DNA of 64,000 nt from positions 558,001 to 622,000 of the forward strand of contig NZ_BMLS01000002.1 of NCBI RefSeq assembly GCF_014645355.1, in the 5' to 3' direction. Under the pieces are notes generated by a model that was not told the DNA's origin, searched no databases, and was given only the letters and a program-made list of their open reading frames with translations. Position 1 is the stretch's first letter. Each line of letters opens with the position of its first letter. The position numbers and the translations under genes were made by a program. Origin of the DNA: Bowmanella pacifica (GTDB lineage Bacteria; Pseudomonadota; Gammaproteobacteria; Enterobacterales; Alteromonadaceae). Of this stretch, positions 17,097 to 26,567 are shown piece by piece.

Positions 17097-17126
17097 ACCT
17101 GAAACATCCTTGTTAATTGAGCAAGA

Positions 17127-17609
17127 TTACTGTGGGTAAACGCTATCATCCTGAGGGCGCAAACGACGTTGTACGCCGTTTAAAAAATTACGCAGGATCT
17201 GGTCTTTGCATTCGCGGTAGTTCTTATGATCGGGCTTTCGGAAAAATGCACTCAGCTCATGTTGGCTTAAACGAAAATCCACCAACTGCATGGTTTCCAA
17301 TACATCTTCAGCCTTCATATTTAAGGCAATCCGCAGCTTCTGGAAAATCACATTATTGGTCAGGCGTGGCAAGACCTTGGGTGCCTCGCCTTCACGTTTA
17401 CCGCGTTTTATATTAATCAGACCGTCCAGATAACTCCCCAATTCAGCATCACTTAGGGCAACAAACTGCGCATCATCGTCTTTTCGCAGCCAATTGTGCA
17501 GTTGCTGGACCGACACCTTCTGATCCGCGGCGGCAAAGATCTCCACCATGGTATTATCTTTAAAATCAAAGGCGTAGCGAATACGTCGTAAAATGTCGTT
17601 ATTGGTCAA
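17127..17609 (-). CDS. yehS: DUF1456 (YehS) family protein
   Basis: A 160-residue protein made of two similar halves, each with an N-ILRRIRYAF or N-VIFQKLRIAL helix followed by a helix ending in LxxFLRK/FFRKPDHKNY. This duplicated arrangement is characteristic of DUF1456/YehS. Function is not established. It precedes the cysteine-rich secreted protein on the same strand. Confidence 0.8.
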   Translation of the reverse strand: MTNNDILRRIRYAFDFKDNTMVEIFAAADQKVSVQQLHNWLRKDDDAQFVALSDAELGSYLDGLINIKRGKREGEAPKVLPRLTNNVIFQKLRIALNMKAEDVLETMQLVDFRLSQHELSAFFRKPDHKNYRECKDQILRNFLNGVQRRLRPQDDSVYPQ

Positions 17610-17694
17610 AATAGATCCTAATTGATATCGGTATGGTCAACACGACCATGGAGCAACAAGTATAACAAGGCCTGTGAGACGGGTCGATGACAGC

Positions 17695-18684
17695 TCAAAG
17701 GGATAATGACGTTGTATCCTGGTTGGTATAAAGTTTAACCAGTGCCGCGATCATCTGCTGCATCTGGTTTCGCAATGGTTCTGGTGACAGCACCTCCAAC
17801 TCAGGACCCAGGCGCAATAATTCACCAGCACTATGTCTTACCGAACCAAAGGGAATCTGCATCTGCTGCCAGCCTTGTTCATCGGGCTCACCAATAGCAA
17901 CACAGTGCTGCAACTGATAAGGCGATAAAAACGCCTTCAACCACTGACGTCCCTCGGCAGAGAGCCTTACCAATGCAGTCTTTGGGTATAACTGCGCCTC
18001 CATACGCAACAAACTTTGCTGCCAATATGCGGGGAGATTAAAGTCTGACGGGCGGATAAAGCTTTCTTCAAGTAGCTTGAGTTCCAGAATACGCGCAATC
18101 CGGTAAGTACGCACATCGCCGTCCACCTGACCGGCCAGATACCACTGCCCTCCTTTTTGCACCAGGCCAAGAGGAGCAATAGTGCGCTCTTTCTCGGCTT
18201 TCCAACTACGGTAGCGCACCCAAATTTTATGCTGATTCCGCACCGCGTCGGTCAGTACAGCCAGATAAGGGGGCTGCTCGGCCTCACCAAACCAGGTCGG
18301 AGCATCCAGATAAAAGCGATGACTCATTCGCTCTGCTTCGCTGCGCTGGGCAGCTGGCAAGGCGGCCAATAATTTTAACTGCGCATCAGATACTGCATTT
18401 CCCAGCCCTAAATCCGCAGCCTGCTTGGACAAGCCCAGCATAAACAGGGCTTCGGCCTCATCACCAGACAAGCCATTTAACTGAGTGCGATGCCCTTCCA
18501 CCAGTCGATAGCCCCCTTCGCTGCCACGCTCGGCATACACAGGAATACCGGCGGCACTTAAGGCATCCATATCCCGATAAATGGTGCGCAGGGATACCTG
18601 ACAATCCTCGGCCAATTGCTTGGCGGTAACCCGTCCCTTGGCCTGCAAGGTAACTAAAATGCTCAGTAATCGGCTGGCCCGCAT
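17695..18684 (-). CDS. WYL-domain helix-turn-helix transcriptional regulator (YafY-like)
   Basis: A 329-residue regulator. Residues about 1-60 form a DeoR-like winged helix (QLAEDCQVSLRTIYRDMDAL, then a GSEGGYRL wing). Residues about 140-215 form a WYL domain (IWVRYRSW, PLGLVQKGGQWYLAG, YRIARI), followed by a C-terminal extension domain. WYL proteins sense nucleic-acid or nucleotide-like ligands. It is divergent from the glutathione transferase gene with 97 bp between starts, so it probably controls that gene and itself. Confidence 0.85.
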   Translation of the reverse strand: MRASRLLSILVTLQAKGRVTAKQLAEDCQVSLRTIYRDMDALSAAGIPVYAERGSEGGYRLVEGHRTQLNGLSGDEAEALFMLGLSKQAADLGLGNAVSDAQLKLLAALPAAQRSEAERMSHRFYLDAPTWFGEAEQPPYLAVLTDAVRNQHKIWVRYRSWKAEKERTIAPLGLVQKGGQWYLAGQVDGDVRTYRIARILELKLLEESFIRPSDFNLPAYWQQSLLRMEAQLYPKTALVRLSAEGRQWLKAFLSPYQLQHCVAIGEPDEQGWQQMQIPFGSVRHSAGELLRLGPELEVLSPEPLRNQMQQMIAALVKLYTNQDTTSLSL

Positions 18685-18781
18685 AAATATTTTTTAAACA
18701 TGACAAAAACTGACAGGTATGGTGCCTTATTTTATCCGGGCTGCCATCCCCTTGGCGGTACAAAAAAACTAACAGGAGAAA

Positions 18782-19429
18782 ATGATGACACCTAGCAACC
18801 TGACGTTTTACCATGCGCCGCAAAGCCGCTCTTCGGTTGCCCTGACGTTACTCGAAGAATTGCGCGCCCCATTTGAACTTAAGCTGATTAACATTAAGGC
18901 TGGGGAGCAGCGCCAGCCCGATTACCTTGCCATCAATCCTTTGGGCAAAGTGCCGGCGCTGGCCCATCAAGGCAAGATCATCACCGAGCAAGTGGCAATC
19001 TTTTTGTACCTGGCCGACCTATTTCCTGAAGCTCAACTGGCCCCGGCCTTAACCGATCCCAGTCGGGGGGAATATTTGCGCTGGATGGTTTATTACGCTG
19101 CCTGCTATGAACCAGCCATGGTGGATAAATTTATGCAGCGTGAACCCGCCTCCCCGTCTGTCTCGGTTTACAGTGACGAGTACAGCATGCTGGAAACCAT
19201 ACTCAGCCCGCTGCGTGAGCGGCCCTATTTACTGGGTGATGAAATCAGTGCCGCGGATATCCTGTGGGGGAGTTCTTTTGCCTGGGGACTGGCCTTCGAT
19301 ATGGTGCCACGCCTGCCGGTGCTGACCAGCTATGTAGACAGAATTTGCAGTCGCCCCAGTGCATTAAAAGTGCAAAAGCAGGATGCCATCTGGGCGGTTC
19401 AGCATCAGGCCAAGGCAGACGGCCAATAA
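18782..19429 (+). CDS. Glutathione S-transferase family protein
   Basis: A 215-residue two-domain GST. The thioredoxin-like N-terminal domain has FYHAPQSRSSVALTLLEEL, the cis-proline NPLGKVPAL, and TEQVAIFLYLADLF (the glutathione gamma-Glu contact region with E/Q in place of the usual E-S). The C-terminal helical domain contains the N-capping box SAADILWGSSFAW. AGGAG precedes the tandem ATG codons. Substrate unknown. Divergent from the WYL regulator. Confidence 0.85.
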   Translation: MMTPSNLTFYHAPQSRSSVALTLLEELRAPFELKLINIKAGEQRQPDYLAINPLGKVPALAHQGKIITEQVAIFLYLADLFPEAQLAPALTDPSRGEYLRWMVYYAACYEPAMVDKFMQREPASPSVSVYSDEYSMLETILSPLRERPYLLGDEISAADILWGSSFAWGLAFDMVPRLPVLTSYVDRICSRPSALKVQKQDAIWAVQHQAKADGQ

Positions 19430-19528
19430 TCGGACGTAGCGATACTCTGGGCATAAGAAGAAGGCTGAAGCTAATTGCCAGCAAGGCAAAGAAAGCGGGC
19501 AAGCGCCAGCGAAATCTGCTTAACCACA

Positions 19529-20623
19529 TCAATGGCTGCCTTCTTTGCCCATTTGTTCAATGTATTTAACGAAAACACCACTTAAAAACTTCTCAGAATC
19601 AAAGCCCAATCGTTTGGCTACCGCCGATACCCTGGCGTCACTGCGCATCAGCACATTCTTGGCGTACTCCAGGCGGTAGTGATAAACAAAAACGCGAAAA
19701 TTACGCTTCAACAGCTGCCGGGTCGCAATCGCAAGCGCATTAGGGTTCACCTCTGCCAGTGCGGCAAATTCTTTGATCCTAAGGCCAATGATTTTATACG
19801 CCTTATGCTGGATCATGCTGCGCTCTGCACGCTGTAGCACGTGTTGCAAATAGGCATCGCTATAATGATGTTCTGCTAATTGGTGGTAATCCAGCGGCGA
19901 AGGGGAATAACGCCGCGACTCCATTAGCGAGAGGCTCAGAGCAACAAACAGCAAATAGTAGCCAAGCTGCAAAAATCCCTGCCAGTGCTCGAAAGGTAGC
20001 AAGTCAAATGCCACCAACATCGTCAGTACTAAGCTAACAAATGCCAGTGTAATAAGCCCACCGAACAGCTTTGCCGCTACCGATATGCGGTATAGATGCA
20101 CATCAACCACCTGGTCAGATAAATGAGCCTGATAGTCGCTGATCTTTTGCTCCACATTGAAGGCCAGAAACAATACTAAAAAATGACAAAGGGCAAGATA
20201 CCCGTAGAGTGGCCAGTGCCCGGCCAAATCCCCGAGTAAAGGCTGGTGCAATAACTGAATTTTATAGTCCAGCGGTACAAGCAGGAAGGGCATCTGCAAC
20301 AACGCCGCCACGCCCATGCAGGTGCAAATCAGCCAGAGCCGGTAACGGCCTTTTTCCAGTACCGTTTTAGCCACCGCCATGACCAGCAAGGCGGCGATGA
20401 TCACCGGCATGCCGTTAAACAGGCCGGCCAGAAAGGCCCAGCCAGACTGACTATCAAAGGCCTGTAACAGCAGATCGGTCAATAAAGTAGGCAGAAACAG
20501 TACCGCCAGCAACAGTTCCTGTGCATGAGGCAAACGGGCATAGCGCCAGCAAATCAACAGTAGCGGCGCCAGCCATAATGCCAAGGCGCCCAACAAGAAT
20601 ATTTGCGTTTGATTGAACAGCAT
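19529..20623 (-). CDS. Membrane-anchored AraC family transcriptional regulator
   Basis: A 364-residue protein with about seven hydrophobic helices in residues 1-230 and a cytosolic AraC-type HTH domain in the last about 110 residues (IKEFAALAEVNPNALAIATRQLLKRNFR, RLEYAKNVLMRSDARVSAVAKRLGFDSEKFLSGVFVKY). This seven-helix plus AraC layout is a known family in gammaproteobacteria; the signal sensed is unknown. The neighbouring genes give no obvious target. Confidence 0.8.
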   Translation of the reverse strand: MLFNQTQIFLLGALALWLAPLLLICWRYARLPHAQELLLAVLFLPTLLTDLLLQAFDSQSGWAFLAGLFNGMPVIIAALLVMAVAKTVLEKGRYRLWLICTCMGVAALLQMPFLLVPLDYKIQLLHQPLLGDLAGHWPLYGYLALCHFLVLFLAFNVEQKISDYQAHLSDQVVDVHLYRISVAAKLFGGLITLAFVSLVLTMLVAFDLLPFEHWQGFLQLGYYLLFVALSLSLMESRRYSPSPLDYHQLAEHHYSDAYLQHVLQRAERSMIQHKAYKIIGLRIKEFAALAEVNPNALAIATRQLLKRNFRVFVYHYRLEYAKNVLMRSDARVSAVAKRLGFDSEKFLSGVFVKYIEQMGKEGSH

Positions 20624-20671
20624 GCCAATTCTCAGGATCCGGTTGTTATTCCCACCTGCTGGCTCAGTACA

Positions 20672-22186
20672 TCAGGGTTTCCAGTAGGGTTCCATTTTCA
20701 ACGCCGCTTTGCGACTTTGCTCCATCACATCCAATAAGTGGCTCATCTTGTCCTTACACCACAGCATAAGTTCATCCTTATCCTGCACATCGGCCACATC
20801 CAATTCAGACTTTAGCAGATGTAAGGCATTAAGCTCATCGATGCCATCGATGATATCCAGCCAGGGCGCACGAAACTGATCACGATGTTCCGGACTGAAC
20901 AGACCTGCCAGGAACAAGCCATTGAACAAGGTCTGACGTAATAAAGGCTCACTGGATAAATAGTGCTGCGCGCTGAATTTTTTCTTGCGCGGCATGCTTT
21001 GACTGATGGTAAACCAGCCTTGCGCCAGCCAGCCCCGTGCGTGTTCCTGCACCAAGGAAGACCAGGCATTACCGCCACTGCGCCAGGGCCGTTCATATGC
21101 CAGCGCCGCCAAATCAATTTGCAGCTGACCACTTTGCTGACGCTGAATTAAATTCTCGGGCTGATGCTGCAATAACAAGCCTTCATAACGGCCACGCAGA
21201 TAACTGAGTAGCTCTTCACTCTTCGCCAGGCGTTTACGAAATGGCCCCTTGCGTGAGCGCAGGGTTTTAATCGCCAACAAGGTTTCGGCCCAGTACCAGT
21301 CGTTATTCAACTGAATCAGCCGGGCCTGCGTTGCTAGCAACGCATCACATTGCAGCATGGGTAAATACAGGCTAATGGCCTGAGACACCAGCTGGATACC
21401 CGCTCTTATCCCCCCTAAGGCCCGTGGCTTTTGCGTTTCCAGGTAACACTGCTCATGGTATTGCCAGTAGTCCAGAGCATAATGCACTGTCTTTAAAAAC
21501 GCCTGCTCCAGGGTATCCTGGTCGTGCAGCGCCAGAAAGTCAGGTAATGGTTTAGATACCAACTCCTGCCCTGCGGCCAGTAAATACCCCCTGGCCGCCT
21601 TACTGAATGCCCCTAAACGCACAGGCAACAAGGCACTGAGCTTTCTGGCCAGAGCGAAGATTTCCCCTACCTCACCTTCTTTTAACTCAATTTCAATCTC
21701 GTTAATGGGCTGCTGATGGGTATCGGTTGCCACTTGCCCCTTGTCATACACCAGCTCTAACTTGGTACCACTGTCCATTACCAGGTCAAAGGCATAACGG
21801 GTAAAATGCGTGGTAAATAAAGGGCAAAGCTGAGACTGCAGCGCGACAACTGACACATGGTCAGGGAAAATGCCAGGCTCAAACAGACTCAAATCGGGAT
21901 ATTGGTCTGATAGTTCAATATTGTATTCGGGTCGCTGGTGCAGCCCGCCCTGAACCTGACCGGCCGTTTTAAGGGTTTGCTGAAAACGCCCATCCCGGCC
22001 ACGCACCCTAAATCCCATATCTAAGCCACGTAATTGTTTGTCCGGGGTGTCATAATAGCGATTGGACAACGCCATCTGACTGGATGAACTTTGCGCCTGT
22101 AAAGAAGGCAGTAGTTGATTTTGCAGCAATTCGGCCACATCGAGGTCACCGCTGACCAGCAATTTCAATTCTATTTCAGTTTCCAT
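20672..22186 (-). CDS. ygiF: CYTH and CHAD domain protein (YgiF-like inorganic triphosphatase)
   Basis: A 504-residue protein starting at ATG 22186, which places the CYTH signature ExExK (METEIELKL) at the extreme N-terminus as in YgiF; the longer open frame lacks support. CYTH (about 1-200) forms the tunnel that hydrolyses triphosphate, with paired basic and acidic strands (NRYYDTPDKQL, RGRDG, ELVYDKG, NEIEIELKEG). The C-terminal about 280 residues are a CHAD helical, histidine- and lysine-rich polyphosphate-binding domain. It is divergent from the SH3-domain gene, the same neighbour as ygiM near ygiF in enterobacteria. Confidence 0.85.
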   Translation of the reverse strand: METEIELKLLVSGDLDVAELLQNQLLPSLQAQSSSSQMALSNRYYDTPDKQLRGLDMGFRVRGRDGRFQQTLKTAGQVQGGLHQRPEYNIELSDQYPDLSLFEPGIFPDHVSVVALQSQLCPLFTTHFTRYAFDLVMDSGTKLELVYDKGQVATDTHQQPINEIEIELKEGEVGEIFALARKLSALLPVRLGAFSKAARGYLLAAGQELVSKPLPDFLALHDQDTLEQAFLKTVHYALDYWQYHEQCYLETQKPRALGGIRAGIQLVSQAISLYLPMLQCDALLATQARLIQLNNDWYWAETLLAIKTLRSRKGPFRKRLAKSEELLSYLRGRYEGLLLQHQPENLIQRQQSGQLQIDLAALAYERPWRSGGNAWSSLVQEHARGWLAQGWFTISQSMPRKKKFSAQHYLSSEPLLRQTLFNGLFLAGLFSPEHRDQFRAPWLDIIDGIDELNALHLLKSELDVADVQDKDELMLWCKDKMSHLLDVMEQSRKAALKMEPYWKP

Positions 22187-22332
22187 GTATACGAATCGGG
22201 AACTCGCCAAACCCCAACCTTACCCCCATTGCGACCAACTTGGCAATTGACCAATCACACCAATCACTTGCCTTTGGCTTGTGCAGGCCATACCATCTAA
22301 AAAATTTACAACCCGGCAGACTCATTTTCCCC

Positions 22333-22944
22333 ATGTCAAAACTTCGTTCATTTTCTTTATTTATCTGCCTGGCAGGCCTGTTTATACAAGCTCCTGTCAT
22401 GGCCCAGGAACCCAACGACGCCGATGGTGAAACCGTTTATATCGCGGATGATCTTTATACCTTTATGCATGCCGGCCCCGGCCGCAACTTTCGCATTCTC
22501 GGCTCGGTAACCGCTGGCACTAAAGTCACCATGCTGCAACGCGACGACACCGAAGGTTTTGTCGAAATTATTGATGATAAGCAGCGCACCGGTTGGGTCG
22601 ATGCCCGTTTTATCAATGATCAACCATCGGTACGCGAAGCGATGCCGGAACTGCAGCAAAACTTGTCTGATACCCAGATTTCCCTGCAAGACGCACAGCA
22701 GAAAAATGACCTGCTAAATCAGCAGATTCTGGATCTCAATTCGCGCAACAAACAGATGCAGTCCGAACTAAAAGAATTGCAAACCCGTCATGATCGCATT
22801 GAGCGTGAACTGGCAAACAAAGACAACAAAGTACAACTAGAGTGGCTGACCCGTGGCGGCATCATCGGCCTGATCGGTATTGTGTTGGGTGTGATTGTTA
22901 TGCTGATCCCAAGAAAGCGTCGTCGTAATGACGGTTGGATGTAG
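22333..22944 (+). CDS. ygiM: TIGR04211 family SH3 domain protein (YgiM-like)
   Basis: A 203-residue envelope protein. ATG 22333 gives a Sec signal (MSKLRSFSLFICLAGLFIQAPVMAQ). A bacterial SH3 domain follows (TVYIADDLYTFMHAGPGRNFRIL to GWVDARFI, about 32-95), then a coiled coil rich in L/Q/N (about 105-165), and one C-terminal membrane helix with a basic RKRRR tail. The layout matches the TIGR04211/YgiM family, whose biochemical role is unsettled. A strong terminator follows. Confidence 0.85.
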   Translation: MSKLRSFSLFICLAGLFIQAPVMAQEPNDADGETVYIADDLYTFMHAGPGRNFRILGSVTAGTKVTMLQRDDTEGFVEIIDDKQRTGWVDARFINDQPSVREAMPELQQNLSDTQISLQDAQQKNDLLNQQILDLNSRNKQMQSELKELQTRHDRIERELANKDNKVQLEWLTRGGIIGLIGIVLGVIVMLIPRKRRRNDGWM

Positions 22945-23010
22945 TCACCCTAGCTTTCCAAATGTTGCCCTGATTTTGTAAAGCTGACTTAACAGTGCGT
23001 CAGTTTTAGT

Positions 23011-23041
23011 CAATAAGCCCGGTCTTTACCGGGCTTTTTTA
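23011..23041 (+). terminator. Rho-independent terminator after the ygiM-like gene
   Basis: AAGCCCGG / CCGGGCTT stem with a 6-nt loop and a T-run, about 70 bp after the stop codon. Confidence 0.85.
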
Positions 23042-23042
23042 T

Positions 23043-23142
23043 TTGCCCATGCTAACAGCGAAACATCGCTAGAACGCTGTAATTTCAGGGTTTTCAATCA
23101 CAGCCTCAACAGCTGTTTCTAGCGCTGTCAGCATAAGGGCAA
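23043..23142. repeat. Imperfect long inverted repeat upstream of putA
   Basis: The left arm (23043-23074) reads TTGCCC-ATGCT-A-ACAGCG, an 8-nt insert, then CTAGAA. The right arm (23117-23142), read as reverse complement, gives TTGCCC-TT-ATGCT-G-ACAGCG-CTAGAA. The arms are separated by about 42 nt. It sits between the ygiM terminator and the putA promoter region. It could be a decayed miniature element or a folded leader; I see no second copy in the window. Confidence 0.55.
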
Positions 23143-23168
23143 GGGCCGTCCAAAAAGTACATTGCATT

Positions 23169-23178
23169 TTGTATACAA
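23169..23178. promoter_or_regulatory. Perfect TTGTATACAA palindrome, candidate GntR-type operator for putA
   Basis: A 10-bp perfect palindrome 113 bp upstream of the putA start, in an otherwise noncoding stretch. TTGTATACAA is the classic half-site pairing bound by FCD-type GntR regulators. Because this PutA lacks its own DNA-binding domain, a separate regulator would be needed. The assignment is inferential. Confidence 0.4.
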
Positions 23179-23290
23179 TAAGCAATATGGCCTATATACT
23201 CCGCGAAAAATTAGGTGGGTGTCTGGTTGCTTAATTCTTACACCCGGTTTGTTTAGGGCCTGGGCCCAGTGTTACTGGAGTGGGTTTGTT

Positions 23291-26200
23291 ATGTTTAAAG
23301 CCAGTGAACTCTTCAATGACAGCTATCAGCTGCCGCCACTCGCCGCCTTGCCGGCTATCATCAGCAGCAACTATATCGTTGACGAAAACGACTATCTGCA
23401 GGAGCTGCTAAGCCTGATCCCTTCCGATCAACAAAGTTTGGAAGCAATACGTACCGAAGCCACCGCCTTGGTGGAACAGGTTCGTCTGGAAGCTAAGGGA
23501 GGCGATGGTATTTCCGCCTTCCTACAACAATACAGTCTGGATACACATGAAGGCGTGATCCTGATGTGTTTGGCTGAAGCCTTGTTGCGTATTCCAGATG
23601 CCGGTACTGCCGATGCCTTGATTAAAGACAAACTGTCCGGCGCTAATTGGCGCGCGCACCTCAGCCAAAGTGATTCTTTACTGGTCAACGCCTCCACCTG
23701 GGGCCTGATGCTGACCGGTAAACTCTTCCATCTGGATAAATCCTCCGGCAGCATCAGTGAGTCTGTCCTTGACCGTATGGTTTCCCGTCTCGGTGAGCCT
23801 GTAGTGCGCAACGCCATGTACGCCGCCATGAAAATTATGGGTAAGCAATTTGTGCTCGGTCGCACGATTGAAGAAGCCCTCAAGGCCAGCCGCAAACAGC
23901 GAAAGCTGGGTTACACCCATTCTTATGACATGCTGGGCGAAGCCGCCTTGACCATGGCTGATGCTGACAAGTACTGGACCGCATATGCGGACGCCATAAA
24001 GTCGATAGGTAAAGAAAACATCAGCGACGACTATCCGGCGCCGCCCACCATCTCGATTAAATTGTCCGCCTTACATCCACGCTATGAAGTAGCCTGCGAA
24101 GACCGCGTGCTGGACGAGATGGCAGAGTCCGTGATTAAGCTGATCGCCCTGGCCCGCAGCCACAATGTTGGCGTAAACATCGATGCAGAAGAAGCAGACC
24201 GCCTGGAACTGTCGCTAAAACTCATCGAAAAGGTATACAGAAGCCCCGAAATTAAGGGCTGGGGACAGCTGGGCATCGTTGTTCAGGCTTACTCTAAACG
24301 GGCGTTACCCGTACTGATGTGGATTGCACAACTGGCCAGGGAACAGGGCGATCTGATTCCGGTTCGCCTGGTAAAAGGTGCTTACTGGGATACCGAGATC
24401 AAGCTGTGTCAGCAAATGGGTCTGGACAGCTATCCGGTCTATACCCGCAAGGCCAGCACAGACGCAAGTTACCTGGCTTGCGCGCGTTTCTTGTTAAGTG
24501 AGCACACCAAGAATGCCATTTACCCGATGTTTGCCACCCATAACGCGCACACTGTTGTGGCCATTCGCAAAATGGCGGGAGAGCGCGAGTTTGAATTCCA
24601 GCGCCTGCATGGCATGGGAGATGAGCTGTATGATTGCGTATTAGGCCAATCTGGCCGCACCAATGTACGCATCTATGCGCCTGTCGGTGCCCACAAGGAT
24701 TTACTGCCCTACCTGGTGCGCCGTCTGCTGGAGAACGGTGCCAACAGTTCCTTTGTACATAAGCTGGTTGATCCCAACACGCCGATTTCTTCGTTGGTAA
24801 ATCACCCGCTGGAAAGTCTCCAGCACTTGCCCAGTCTGGCCAATGACAAGATCCCATTGCCGACCCAGATTTTTATCAACCGTAAGAATTCCGAAGGTAC
24901 CAACTTGCATATTGAATCTATGCTTCAACCTTTTATGAACGCCGTTACCGGTTTTGTAGGCAAACAGTGGCAAGGCGGCCCCATCATCAATGGTAAAACA
25001 CTGCATGAAGGTGAATTAGTACAAGTATACTCACCACAGGATCGCAGCCAGCAAATCGGCGCTATACATTTTGCCGATGCTAAGATTGCCGAGCAGGCCA
25101 TTACCACAGCTTACCAGGCGTTTCCCGAGTGGAACCGTACACCGGTAGAAACCCGCGCAGAGGCACTGGAAAAGTTCGCCGATTTGATGGAACAGCATAC
25201 TCATGAGCTGATCGCCTTGTGTACACTGGAAGCAGGTAAGCTGCTACAGGATGGTATAGATGAAGTACGCGAAGCGGTGGATTTCTGTCGCTACTACGCT
25301 ATCGAAGCCCGCAAACTGCATGCCTACCATGGCCCGCTGGCTGGCCCAACCGGCGAACTGAACGAGTTGTTTGTGCAAGGCCGCGGTATATTCGCCTGTA
25401 TCAGCCCCTGGAACTTCCCTCTGGCCATCTTTACCGGCCAGATCGTGGCGGCATTGGTAACAGGTAATACCGTTATTGCCAAACCAGCCGAGCAAACCAG
25501 TCTGGTGGCCTACCGCGCCGTGCAGTTAATGCTGGAGGCCGGCATTCCGGCTGGCGCAATTCAATTGCTACCGGGTCGCGGCAGTGAAGTGGGCGGAAAA
25601 CTGTCCAGCGATGAGCGCGTCACTGGCGTGTGTTTCACCGGCAGTACAGATACAGCCAAAGCCATTAATCGCACTCTGGCATCGCGGGATGGTGCCATTG
25701 CCACCTTGATCGCCGAGACAGGTGGCCAGAACGCCATGATAGTCGACAGCACTGCATTACCAGAACAGGTGGTTAAAGATGCCGTTCAATCTGCCTTTAT
25801 GAGTGCAGGTCAGCGCTGTTCTGCCTTGCGTGTCATGTATGTACAGGACGACGTTGCCGAGCGTATTCTCGAACTCCTTAAAGGTGCTATGGCGGAGCTC
25901 AGCGTGGGTAACCCCATCCACTATAAAACCGATGTGGGTCCGGTTATCGACACCCGCGCTCAAAGCGGTCTGAACGAACATATTGCCAACATCAGTAAAA
26001 CCGGTAAGCTGCTGGCCACTGCCACTATGCCGGAAGACACCGCCGCAGGTAGCTTTGTTTGCCCGACAGCGATTGAAATTGGCGGTATCAACGAATTGCA
26101 TAAAGAGCACTTCGGCCCAATTTTGCATATTGTGCGCTATCAGGCCGACGCCCTCGATCAGGTTATCGACGATATCAATGGCACTGGCTTTGGCCTGACC

Positions 26201-26455
26201 TTAGGTATTCATACCCGAAATGAGTCCAAGGCGGCCTATATCGCTGAGCGAGTGAATGTAGGTAACGTGTATATTAACCGTAACCAGATTGGTGCCGTGG
26301 TGGGTGTACAACCCTTCGGTGGACAAGGTTTGTCCGGTACCGGCCCCAAAGCTGGCGGCCCGCACTACCTGACCCGTTTTGTGACAGAAAAGACCCGTAC
26401 CAACAACATTACCGCCATCGGCGGCAACACCACGCTGCTGAGCCTCGGCGACTAA
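23291..26455 (+). CDS. putA: Bifunctional proline dehydrogenase / delta-1-pyrroline-5-carboxylate dehydrogenase
   Basis: A 1054-residue PutA that oxidises proline to glutamate in two steps. The N-terminal half is the FAD beta/alpha barrel (SIKLSALHPRY, NIDAEEADRLE, RLVKGAYWD, FATHNAHT, YAPVGAH, YLVRRLLENGANSSF). The C-terminal half is an aldehyde dehydrogenase with SPWNFPLAIFTGQI, the Glu in ETGGQNAMIVDS and the catalytic Cys in SAGQRCSALRV. I start at ATG 23291; the open frame to 23162 has no homology. Compared with E. coli PutA (about 1320 residues) it lacks the N-terminal ribbon-helix-helix repressor domain and most of the C-terminal region, keeping only the short end motif (TTLLSLGD). Confidence 0.92.
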   Translation: MFKASELFNDSYQLPPLAALPAIISSNYIVDENDYLQELLSLIPSDQQSLEAIRTEATALVEQVRLEAKGGDGISAFLQQYSLDTHEGVILMCLAEALLRIPDAGTADALIKDKLSGANWRAHLSQSDSLLVNASTWGLMLTGKLFHLDKSSGSISESVLDRMVSRLGEPVVRNAMYAAMKIMGKQFVLGRTIEEALKASRKQRKLGYTHSYDMLGEAALTMADADKYWTAYADAIKSIGKENISDDYPAPPTISIKLSALHPRYEVACEDRVLDEMAESVIKLIALARSHNVGVNIDAEEADRLELSLKLIEKVYRSPEIKGWGQLGIVVQAYSKRALPVLMWIAQLAREQGDLIPVRLVKGAYWDTEIKLCQQMGLDSYPVYTRKASTDASYLACARFLLSEHTKNAIYPMFATHNAHTVVAIRKMAGEREFEFQRLHGMGDELYDCVLGQSGRTNVRIYAPVGAHKDLLPYLVRRLLENGANSSFVHKLVDPNTPISSLVNHPLESLQHLPSLANDKIPLPTQIFINRKNSEGTNLHIESMLQPFMNAVTGFVGKQWQGGPIINGKTLHEGELVQVYSPQDRSQQIGAIHFADAKIAEQAITTAYQAFPEWNRTPVETRAEALEKFADLMEQHTHELIALCTLEAGKLLQDGIDEVREAVDFCRYYAIEARKLHAYHGPLAGPTGELNELFVQGRGIFACISPWNFPLAIFTGQIVAALVTGNTVIAKPAEQTSLVAYRAVQLMLEAGIPAGAIQLLPGRGSEVGGKLSSDERVTGVCFTGSTDTAKAINRTLASRDGAIATLIAETGGQNAMIVDSTALPEQVVKDAVQSAFMSAGQRCSALRVMYVQDDVAERILELLKGAMAELSVGNPIHYKTDVGPVIDTRAQSGLNEHIANISKTGKLLATATMPEDTAAGSFVCPTAIEIGGINELHKEHFGPILHIVRYQADALDQVIDDINGTGFGLTLGIHTRNESKAAYIAERVNVGNVYINRNQIGAVVGVQPFGGQGLSGTGPKAGGPHYLTRFVTEKTRTNNITAIGGNTTLLSLGD

Positions 26456-26456
26456 G

Positions 26457-26492
26457 GATGTTATGGGCCAGGTACAAACCTGGCCCAACATC
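26457..26492 (+). terminator. Hairpin after putA, probable terminator without a T-run
   Basis: GATGTT-AT-GGGCCAGGT / ACCTGGCCC-AACATC forms a strong stem with a 4-nt loop two bases after the putA stop. No run of T follows, so it may act as a 3'-end-protecting stem or a weak terminator before the amidotransferase gene. Confidence 0.55.
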
Positions 26493-26567
26493 AGATCCAC
26501 AAGCAGTTACGCTGTCCATTTACAGAATGGTACACTACCCAGCAACTCCCTCTTATCTTACTGTTTT

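Noticed and set aside
24399-24857. 152-codon antisense open frame inside putA
   Set aside because: Low-complexity Cys/Trp/Arg-rich translation typical of a shadow frame; putA is intact across it.
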